From contig CAIRCP010000141.1 of NCBI GenBank assembly GCA_903877095.1, positions 1-38,455 on the forward strand: DNA of 38,455 nt. Reading direction: 5' to 3'. This document shows, piece after piece, positions 32,601-38,455 of this stretch. Under the pieces are notes generated by a model, which did not search any database, was not told the DNA's origin, and was given only the letters and a program-made list of their open reading frames with translations. Source of the stretch: an uncultured Actinomycetes bacterium. GTDB lineage: Bacteria > Actinomycetota > Actinomycetes > Mycobacteriales > Mycobacteriaceae. Numbering within the stretch: position 1 is the stretch's first letter; every line of letters begins with the position of its first letter. The translations under genes were made by a program, and so were the position numbers.

Positions 32601-35262
32601 TCCACGGTGTCGACGGAAGGTCGACGAGCAGATCCCGGCGGTCGGCCGGGGCGGTGTCGACCGGCGGCCGCACCAACGCGAGCTGGGTGTGGAAGGTCAG
32701 CGTTTCGGGCTGGTCCCGGTACACCGTTCCGGACACCCGCGCGTTGCGCTGGCCCAGCGACTCGTTGATCGCGTGGGTCAGCAGCGGGTGCGGGCTGATC
32801 TCGATGAAGGTGCTGTGATCGGCGGCCGCCGCCTGCACGGCCCGACTGAACCGGACCGGGTTGCGCAGGTTCGCCACCCAGTATTCGGCGCCGAATATCG
32901 TTGCGTTGCTGGGATATTCGGCGGTGTTGATGACCGGGATGGTGGGGCCGACCGGATCCAGATACGCCAGCGCGGTGCGCAATTCCGGGAGGATCGGATC
33001 GATGGTGGCGTGATGGGAGGCCACGTCGACCTCGACGCGGCGGGCCAGCAGGCCCTTGGCATCCACCTTGGCGATCAGTTCGTCGACCAGATCAGGGGGC
33101 CCGGCAATCACCGACTGGTGCGGCGACGCGTACACCGCGACGGAGACGTCGGGGTAGTCGGCGATCAGCCGTTCGGCCGCGCCGGCGTCCAGTTCCACCA
33201 GGGCCATCGCGCCCTGCCCGGACAACCGAGACATCAGCCGGGAGCGGGTGGCGATCACGTCCAGGCCTTCGGCGGGCGTCAGCGCGCCGGCGACCACGGC
33301 CGCGGTCACCTCGCCCATCGAGTGGCCGATGACCGCGTCGGGGTGCACGCCGTAGGAGCGCCACAGCTCGGTCAGCGCCAACTGGATGCCCACCAGCACC
33401 GGCTGGATCCGGGCGATCCCGGTGAGCGGTTCGCCCACCTCCAGGACGTGGCGCAGGGAAAAGCCCACCTTGTCGATGAAAACCGGCTCGAGGGCGTCGA
33501 TCGCCGCGGCGAACGCCGGCTCGTCGGCCAGTAGTTGGCGGCCCATTCCCGCCCACTGCGCGCCCTGGCCGGAGTAGACGAACACGGTTCCCGGTCCCGG
33601 CGACGCCTCATGGGAGGCAACGACTCCCGGGCCCGGCTGCCCGGCAGCCAGTGCACGAAGACCCGTGACGGCTTCGCCCGAATCGCGCGCCGAGACGGTG
33701 GCCACGATTCCGTACCGGCTGCGGTGGTTGAGCGTTGCGGCGACGTCGGTGATCGGCACCTTGGCGCCGGAGCCATCCATCCAGTCCGCCAGCGCGCCGG
33801 CCGCCGCCGCCACGCGCTGCGGGGTCTTGCCGGAGACCACCAGGGTGGTCACCGGCGGAGCGGCCGCCGCCGGCGCCGTGGGTGCCGGGCCCTGCTCCAG
33901 CACCACGTGGGCGTTGGTGCCGCCCATCCCGAACGACGACACCCCGGCCCGGCGCGGTCCGTCGCCGGCAGGCCACGGGACCGACTCGGTCGGGATGAAG
34001 AACCGGGTGGCCGACGGATCGATCGCCGGGTTCCACTCGGTGAAGTTCAGGTTCCGCGGAATACGCGAATGCCTCAGCGCAAGAATGGCTTTGATTATTC
34101 CGGTGATACCGGCTGCGGCCTCCAGGTGGCCGAAGTTGGACTTCACCGCGCCGAGTGCGCACGGCACGTCACCGCGGCCGTACACCGCCGCCAGCGCGTC
34201 GAACTCGATCGGGTCGCCCAGCGGGGTGCCGGTGCCGTGGGTCTCGATGAAGTTGACCGACCCCGCGGCCACGTCGGCCGAGCGCAGTGCGCGGGTGATC
34301 ACGTCACGCTGGGCCGGCGCGTTCGGGGCGGTAAGACCGTTGGAGCGGCCGTCCTGGTTGAGCGCCGAGCCCCGGACGACGGCCAGGACACGATCGCCAT
34401 CGCGGACGGCGTCGGTCAGCCGCTTGAGCACGATCACGCCCGCGCCCTCGCCGCGCACGAAACCGTCGGCCTGGGTATCGAAGGCGTTGCACTTGCCGCG
34501 TGGCGAGAGCATGCCCCATTTGCCCAGTGCCAATTGGGTTTCCGGACGCAGTGCGAGGTTCACTCCGCCGGCCAGCGCCAGGTCGCTCTCCCGGGTGCGA
34601 AGGCTCTGGCAGGCCAGATGCACCGACACCAACGAGGACGAGCAGGCGGTGTCGACCGCGACGGCCGGGCCGCGCAACCCCAGCAGGTAGGCGATCCGCC
34701 CGACGGTGACGCTGTGCGCGTTACCGGTCGCCGAATAGGCGTCGATGGTGTTCGGATTGGTGCCTGCGATGCTCTGGTACTCGTTGTAGTAGACGCCGAG
34801 CATCACCGCGGCCCGGGTCTCGGAGAGCCGGTCCGGCGTCAGGCCGGCGTTCTCCAGCGCCTCCCAGGCCACTTCCAGCGCGACCCGCTGTTGCGGATCC
34901 ATCGCGACCGCCTCCCGCGGGGAGATGCCGAAGAAGTCGGCGTCGAAACCGGCGACATCGGACAGAAAGGCACCCCACCGGGTGGGCATCTTGCCCGGCG
35001 CCATCGGATCGGTGTCGTAGTACGCCTCGGCGTCCCAGCGGTCCGCTGGCACCACCGTCACACCGTCGCGGCCGGAGTCGAGAAACTCCCAGTACTGCTC
35101 GGGTCCGTTGATCCCGCCGGGCAGTCGGCAGCCGATGCCGATCACCGCAATGGGTTCGGCGCCGGCGAGACGGGAGGCTTTTTCGAACTGTTCGGTCAGT
35201 GCGCCGCGCTGCTCGACGCTCATCGCCGAGATGCGGTCAAAGATGGTCTTCGGACTCGTCAT
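29683..35262 (-). CDS. ppsD: PpsD-type polyketide synthase, KS-AT-DH-KR-ACP
   Basis: The protein has 1859 residues and an ATG start overlapping the upstream stop (ATGA). KS is at about 36-455 with Cys207, His342 and His379. AT has GHSMGE (Ser648) and VASH (747-750), which points to methylmalonyl. DH has HKVHGQPVMP (939-948) and the Asp of HPVMLDAAL (1127). KR has TGGLGGIG (1485-1492), LDD (1569-1571) and Tyr1626/Asn1630. ACP has GMDSL (Ser1782). No ER is present, as in Mtb PpsD (about 1827 aa, recalled), where a separate enoyl reductase acts. The C-terminus is basic (QQRAAARQQAAARRK). Two repeat insertions lengthen it: 36-bp units at residues 1076-1100 in DH and 24-bp units at 1238-1274 before KR. 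Confidence 0.9.
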   Translation of the reverse strand: MTSPKTIFDRISAMSVEQRGALTEQFEKASRLAGAEPIAVIGIGCRLPGGINGPEQYWEFLDSGRDGVTVVPADRWDAEAYYDTDPMAPGKMPTRWGAFLSDVAGFDADFFGISPREAVAMDPQQRVALEVAWEALENAGLTPDRLSETRAAVMLGVYYNEYQSIAGTNPNTIDAYSATGNAHSVTVGRIAYLLGLRGPAVAVDTACSSSLVSVHLACQSLRTRESDLALAGGVNLALRPETQLALGKWGMLSPRGKCNAFDTQADGFVRGEGAGVIVLKRLTDAVRDGDRVLAVVRGSALNQDGRSNGLTAPNAPAQRDVITRALRSADVAAGSVNFIETHGTGTPLGDPIEFDALAAVYGRGDVPCALGAVKSNFGHLEAAAGITGIIKAILALRHSRIPRNLNFTEWNPAIDPSATRFFIPTESVPWPAGDGPRRAGVSSFGMGGTNAHVVLEQGPAPTAPAAAAPPVTTLVVSGKTPQRVAAAAGALADWMDGSGAKVPITDVAATLNHRSRYGIVATVSARDSGEAVTGLRALAAGQPGPGVVASHEASPGPGTVFVYSGQGAQWAGMGRQLLADEPAFAAAIDALEPVFIDKVGFSLRHVLEVGEPLTGIARIQPVLVGIQLALTELWRSYGVHPDAVIGHSMGEVTAAVVAGALTPAEGLDVIATRSRLMSRLSGQGAMALVELDAGAAERLIADYPDVSVAVYASPHQSVIAGPPDLVDELIAKVDAKGLLARRVEVDVASHHATIDPILPELRTALAYLDPVGPTIPVINTAEYPSNATIFGAEYWVANLRNPVRFSRAVQAAAADHSTFIEISPHPLLTHAINESLGQRNARVSGTVYRDQPETLTFHTQLALVRPPVDTAPADRRDLLVDLPSTPWMHTRYWMQAPAAGQAFAGAHPLLGLHVELPGGTGHAWQSDAGTDANPWLADHKVHGQPVMPGAGFAEIVLCAGSEAFGVPARDLEVARLEVEQMLPLDAQTRLTTQLTPEGDGTARVEVHSRSAAGHWTRHAVARVRAAGAEGVAPPVVARGTGATSLSPKDFYTALRRTGAHHGQAFAALTRIERGTGGRERSDSGMGSGGRERSDSGMGSGGWTETEIVLPDEATPYQGAVLHPVMLDAALQSLAAAMPAELLSESSEVTYLPVAMESIRVFADVGRRARCRAELVSIADGDGDGGGDAVGQITLMDDAGNPIAAVTGVYLRRVQRRTVALPLSQKLFEASWEEQPGSGGTAASASGGTAASASGGTAASASGGTAASASGGTAAVGSWLVLADGESHSAAVEFAASFGSAEQRVIIAPLDDESAVQAAFADAAADPARPPVGVVVLAASPAADPEASLARARDLIWSVTAAVRAVTGGWHGKSPRLWLVTRGGLAVEATESGDPAAGALRGVVRVLAYEHPGLRTTLVDLDPADTDVAAASAIAEALATELATAGTDDVVAWRGGRRFAERLRRAEVPQQVTDRVVRTDGSYIVTGGLGGIGLKVAAWLVDRGAGRVVLNGRSAPSPETQAALTELGARAEVVVELGDIAEDGVAQRLVGAAEQTGRPLRGVIHSAAVLDDQLVSGLTRESLEAIWAPKAAGALRLHQAATGRDLDWWAGFSSMASLLGSPGQLSYACANAWVDALAQWRRAAGVPATAINWGQWADVGLARSITFSVLDPMSPAEGIEAMESILGGDVTTLGVARLRLDRAAEAFPEIGQLGYFANLAGELDVTDADDDWSGPEALRDLDADEIDRIVTARLRRRISAVMGFSGEGAIETDQPLTGMGMDSLMAVRMRNTVRADFGVEPPVALILQGATLADLAVDLIRQLGLAETTAERPNAVRDRVQQRAAARQQAAARRKVRQRP
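31442..31556. repeat. 24-bp in-frame tandem repeat, four copies plus partial
   Basis: Identical 24-bp units start at 31442, 31466, 31490 and 31514, with a partial fifth at 31538. Each encodes eight residues (GGTAASAS) on the minus strand, between the DH and KR domains of the PpsD-like enzyme. Perfect identity suggests recent expansion and likely variation in copy number between strains. Each unit contains the palindrome GGCGG-CA-CCGCC. Confidence 0.92.
31964..32035. repeat. 36-bp in-frame tandem repeat, two copies, in the DH domain
   Basis: Units at 31964-31999 and 32000-32035 each carry the core CCCCGAGTCGCTCCGCTCCC. On the minus strand each encodes twelve residues beginning GGRERSDSG, in a loop between the two hotdog halves of the PpsD-like DH. 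The same unit appears in the neighbouring PKS gene near 38223. Confidence 0.9.
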
Positions 35263-38200
35263 CGAGCTTCGCCCTCCAGGCTGGTTTCGAAGCCGCTGCC
35301 TTCCACGCTGTCGAACAGCGCGTCCAGCAGACTGACCGAATCGTCAGTATCTTCCTCGATCGGCGCCGGTTCGGGTTCGGACTGAGGCACCAGCATCCCC
35401 GCGACATGTTCGGCGAACGCGGTCAGCGTCGGGTTGTTCCACAACATTGTCGCCGACAACTCCATCTGGACCAATTGCTTGGCATCACGCAGCAGCGTCA
35501 TCGCCATCATCGAATCCAGCCCGAGCTCGGGGAACGGCCGGTCGTAGTCCACCGCCTCGGCCGGCATACCGAGTTCGCGGGCCAGGATGGCCCGCAGCCG
35601 GACGCGCAGTTCGGCGACGGTTTCCTGCGCCGTCAGCGTCGACCAGTCGGGAGCGTCGAGCGGCGCCGACGCCGGTGCGGAATCGGACTCCACCGTGACG
35701 GAGTCCACCGGGGCGTAACGCAGACCGCGGATGTCGACGCACGGGGCGCCGTCGGCGGACCGTGCTGTGATGTCGACGACCAGATCGGGGCCGGAGCCGC
35801 GGCGCAGGACCTCGACGGTGTCCGCACCGCCGAGGACTTCGGCCAATGCGACGGCCTCGGCCGCGGCGGGCAGCATCAGCGCGTCCGACGGCTCCAGCAG
35901 GCGGGCCACGTGCACCGCGGCATCCACCAGCGCGACAACCGAAGGCTCCGGCAGGCCGACCGTCGCCCGCAGACCGCCGGGCACCGCCTCGACGCCGGCG
36001 ACCGTCCAGCTCAGCGGCTGGCCGTCAACGCCGGAGGCACGCTGCAGGTCACCGATCGAAGTCGGATCCCAGGCGATCTCCGGCGCCTGGGCCCCCTCCG
36101 CGGCGCCGGTCGATGCCGGCAATTCGCCGATGACGCGCGCGCTCACATGGCGGGTCCAGCGGTCCGGCGGCAGCGACGGACCGGTGCTCGACGACAACGT
36201 GACAGTCGTCCCGTCGGAAGCGACCTGGATGGCGCGGGGCGCCTCGGCGACGACCGGGTACTCGAACCGCACGTCGCCCAGCGCTGTTACGTAGCCGGTC
36301 GCGGCCAGGGTCGCCAGCAGCACCGAGACCGGAACCACCTCCACCCCGCGTACCTTGTGCCCGCCCGGATAGGGCTTGGCGTCGGGCAGCAGCGCGGCCC
36401 GCCACGTCTTCGCCGAGCCGGTGCCGGCCGGCTCGCCGAGCAGCGTCCCGAAGGCCGGTCGCGGAAGCTGATCGACACCGCCGGTGTCGCCCCCGGCCAG
36501 CAGGTGGTCGAGGATCGGCATCGGAGCCCGCATCCCGAACGTGTCGGCCAGCCGCGCCCAGTCGGCACCGGCGACCACCGACTGCACGCCGGCGTCGGGG
36601 CTGAGCACCAGGGGCAGCATCCGGATCGCAACGTCGTTCGGCATCGGTTGCAGCCCAGCAGCTTTCGTCGACGGCTGTGCGTCAGCCCAGCTCTTCCACA
36701 GACCCCAGTCGACGACGGTGGCCGACAGACCCAGTGCGCGCCGGGCGTAGGCGAGGGCGTCCATGAACGCGTTGGCGGCGGTGTAGTGCCCGACCAACCG
36801 CGACCCGAGCAGGCCGGTGATCGACGAGAACAGCACGAAACGGCGCACCCGATGCCGCAGCGTGAGCCGGTGCAGCACCGCCGCGGCGTCCAGCTTGGGC
36901 CGGAACATGACGGCAAGGTCGGCGTCGGTCATCTCGGTGAGCAGTGCCTCGCCGCCGGCCAGCGCAGCGAGGTACACGCCCTCCAGAGGGGGCAGGTCGT
37001 CGCCGAACCGGTCGAACAGCGCGGCCATCGCGACCTCGTCGGCGGCGTCGGCGGCGACCTCGACCAGGGTGGTGCCGGCGGCCTTGAGATCGGCCCCCAG
37101 ATCTCCCAATTGTCCTGCGCCCCTTCGGGATACCGCAACCACCGTGGCGGCGCCCATCTCCGCGAGCTGACGGATCAGGTATGGCCCGACGTTACCGGTC
37201 GCGCCGATCACCAGGTGGCTGGTGTTGCCCTCGAACCGGGTCAGCGCCACCGCGGGTACCGGGCGTGGCTCGATGCGCGGCACGTGGCGCAGGCCCCGGC
37301 GGTGGACGGCCTGGTCGTCCGCGGCGGCGCCGGCCACCTCGGCGGCCAGAATCCCGGATACCAGTTCGGCAGGCGCGGACTCGTCGACGTCGACGACGGC
37401 GCCCCACAGTTCGGGGTGCTCCAGGCGGATGGTGCGGGCCATGCCCCACAGCACGGCGTGCGCCGGGTCGGCACGGTCGCCATCGGCGATCGGCTGGGCG
37501 TTGCGGGTCAGGATCAACAGCTTGGGCGGCTGCGGCATCCCGGCCAGCACGGTGAGCAGCCGACGCGCGGTGTGGAAGAGGCGGTAGCCGGCGGGCGCGT
37601 CGACCCGGCCGACCGGTGCGGGGGCATACAGCACGTAGTCAACGCCGGCCAGGGCTGCGCGCAGCGCCTCGGCGGCGTGCGGCTCGGACTCCAGTTCGCG
37701 GGCGTCACGGGTGCGGGAGTCGTTGCCCAGCGCCGCGGCCAGTTCGGCTCCGGTGCGGTCCTCAGCGACGACCAGCCAGCTGCCCTCGCTGCTCGCGGTT
37801 GGCAGATCCCTGACCGGCCAGGCTAATTCGTGGAACCAGTCATTCGTCGACGGCGAGGCCGCCGCCGGGGCGGCCGGGGTGTCGGTCGTGATCTGCAGCC
37901 AGTGCCGGGTGTGGTGCCACGGCGTGGCCGGGAGCACGATCCGGGGTTCGCCCCGGTGCGGCACCTCCGGGGGGCGCACGGTGTGGGCGGCGTTGACGGC
38001 AGCGCGAAAGGTGACGGTGTCGTTCGTGTCGCGCTGCAGCGTGCCCAGGGTGTGGTGGTGGACGCCGTCCAGGCTCTGGTCGACGGCGTAGCTGAGCAGC
38101 GGGTGCGGGCTGACTTCGATGAAGATCGAGTGGTCCGCTCCGGCGGCGGCGACGGCCTGGGTGAATCGGACCGGGTTGCGCAGGTTGTCCACCCAGTGCC

Positions 38201-38455
38201 CGTCGTCAAACGTGGTTGTCACATCCCCCGAGTCGCTGCGCTCCCGCCCGCCGGTGCCATTCCCCGAGTCGCTGCGCTCCCGCCCGCCGGTGGTGACGAA
38301 CACCGGGATCACCGGCGGCTTGGGGTTCAGATCGGCCAGTTCAGCACGCAGATCCCCCAGAATCGGATCGATGATCGCATGATGCGAGGCCACATCCACC
38401 TCGACCCGACGCGCCAGCAGATCCCGCCCGGCCACCACCGCGATCACGGCGTCGA
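35259..38455 (-). CDS. Modular polyketide synthase, C-terminal part (AT-KR-DH-ACP), 5'-truncated
   Basis: The frame is open to the right edge; KS and most of AT lie outside. Numbering from the GTG at 38447: end of AT with VASHH (19-23) at 1-140; pseudo-KR from about 200; KR with GATGNVG (415-421), Lys518, Tyr555 and Asn559; then a complete double-hotdog DH with HKVRGVEVVP (697-706) and Asp842/His846; then ACP with GLDSM (Ser979) and an acidic docking tail. No ER is present. It cannot be a PpsC orthologue, which carries DH-ER-KR. The KR-to-ACP gap of about 340 residues is closest to PpsA (Mtb PpsA is about 340 aa longer than PpsB, recalled). A 36-bp repeat is inserted in AT at 54-77. Confidence 0.85.
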   Translation of the reverse strand, partial: DAVIAVVAGRDLLARRVEVDVASHHAIIDPILGDLRAELADLNPKPPVIPVFVTTGGRERSDSGNGTGGRERSDSGDVTTTFDDGHWVDNLRNPVRFTQAVAAAGADHSIFIEVSPHPLLSYAVDQSLDGVHHHTLGTLQRDTNDTVTFRAAVNAAHTVRPPEVPHRGEPRIVLPATPWHHTRHWLQITTDTPAAPAAASPSTNDWFHELAWPVRDLPTASSEGSWLVVAEDRTGAELAAALGNDSRTRDARELESEPHAAEALRAALAGVDYVLYAPAPVGRVDAPAGYRLFHTARRLLTVLAGMPQPPKLLILTRNAQPIADGDRADPAHAVLWGMARTIRLEHPELWGAVVDVDESAPAELVSGILAAEVAGAAADDQAVHRRGLRHVPRIEPRPVPAVALTRFEGNTSHLVIGATGNVGPYLIRQLAEMGAATVVAVSRRGAGQLGDLGADLKAAGTTLVEVAADAADEVAMAALFDRFGDDLPPLEGVYLAALAGGEALLTEMTDADLAVMFRPKLDAAAVLHRLTLRHRVRRFVLFSSITGLLGSRLVGHYTAANAFMDALAYARRALGLSATVVDWGLWKSWADAQPSTKAAGLQPMPNDVAIRMLPLVLSPDAGVQSVVAGADWARLADTFGMRAPMPILDHLLAGGDTGGVDQLPRPAFGTLLGEPAGTGSAKTWRAALLPDAKPYPGGHKVRGVEVVPVSVLLATLAATGYVTALGDVRFEYPVVAEAPRAIQVASDGTTVTLSSSTGPSLPPDRWTRHVSARVIGELPASTGAAEGAQAPEIAWDPTSIGDLQRASGVDGQPLSWTVAGVEAVPGGLRATVGLPEPSVVALVDAAVHVARLLEPSDALMLPAAAEAVALAEVLGGADTVEVLRRGSGPDLVVDITARSADGAPCVDIRGLRYAPVDSVTVESDSAPASAPLDAPDWSTLTAQETVAELRVRLRAILARELGMPAEAVDYDRPFPELGLDSMMAMTLLRDAKQLVQMELSATMLWNNPTLTAFAEHVAGMLVPQSEPEPAPIEEDTDDSVSLLDALFDSVEGSGFETSLEGEAR
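38223..38292. repeat. 36-bp in-frame repeat, two copies, in the AT domain
   Basis: Units at 38223-38258 and 38259-38292 share the core CCCCGAGTCGCTGCGCTCCC and encode GGRERSDSG-type residues on the minus strand. They interrupt the AT between PVIPVFVTT and GHWVDNLRNPVRF. The paralogous AT in the PpsD-like enzyme has no repeat at that point, so this is an insertion. Confidence 0.9.

Overview
The window is GC-rich actinobacterial DNA and almost certainly mycobacterial. The evidence is an LpqN/LpqT-type lipoprotein, a DUF2505 protein, a PapA5 acyltransferase, DrrABC-type ABC transporter genes and PpsD/PpsE-type polyketide synthases. All protein-family calls come from reading motifs; no database search was run. 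The divergence of the pps/drr/papA5 proteins from the M. tuberculosis versions, as I recall them, suggests a species outside the tuberculosis complex. The species cannot be fixed from this window.

Left part (1-12.6 kb). A 5'-truncated secreted protein with a cadherin/Ig-like domain and an HExxH zinc-protease domain is followed by a tiny membrane protein, a start-less remnant of a third gene, and a proline/threonine-rich single-pass membrane protein. Next comes a tightly coupled minus-strand block of four genes (10519 down to 2475): a transglutaminase/DUF2126 giant, a fused circularly permuted ATP-grasp plus alpha-E protein, a second transglutaminase-like protein, and a zinc-ribbon HExxH metallopeptidase. 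Together they look like a predicted peptide-ligase and protein-processing system whose product is unknown. Divergent from it are an LpqN-like lipoprotein and an App1-like (DUF2183) phosphatase.

Middle part (12.6-21.4 kb). A minus-strand operon encodes two related secreted proteins of unknown function that sandwich a Baeyer-Villiger-type flavin monooxygenase. Then follow an alpha/beta hydrolase divergent from a short-chain dehydrogenase, a small operon of flavodoxin-like protein, DUF2505 protein and nitroreductase, and a divergent polyketide-type SAM methyltransferase.

Right part (21.4-38.5 kb). A single minus-strand operon runs from the right edge to 21414: a truncated modular PKS, a PpsD-like PKS, a PpsE-like PKS, DrrA, DrrB, DrrC and PapA5. 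The overlaps and gaps (ATGA, GTGA, 15 nt, ATGA, ATGA, 22 nt) imply coupled translation. This is the architecture of the phthiocerol dimycocerosate (DIM) locus: PKSs build a diol or ketodiol chain, DrrABC helps export it, and PapA5 esterifies it. The module just before PpsD is not PpsC-like: it has KR followed by DH, and no enoyl reductase. The final lipid backbone therefore probably differs from classical phthiocerol.

Several long genes carry in-frame tandem repeats of 21, 24, 30 or 36 bp in linkers and surface loops. The same 36-bp unit occurs in two different PKS genes, in two different domains, which suggests a small dispersed element that spreads without breaking reading frames.
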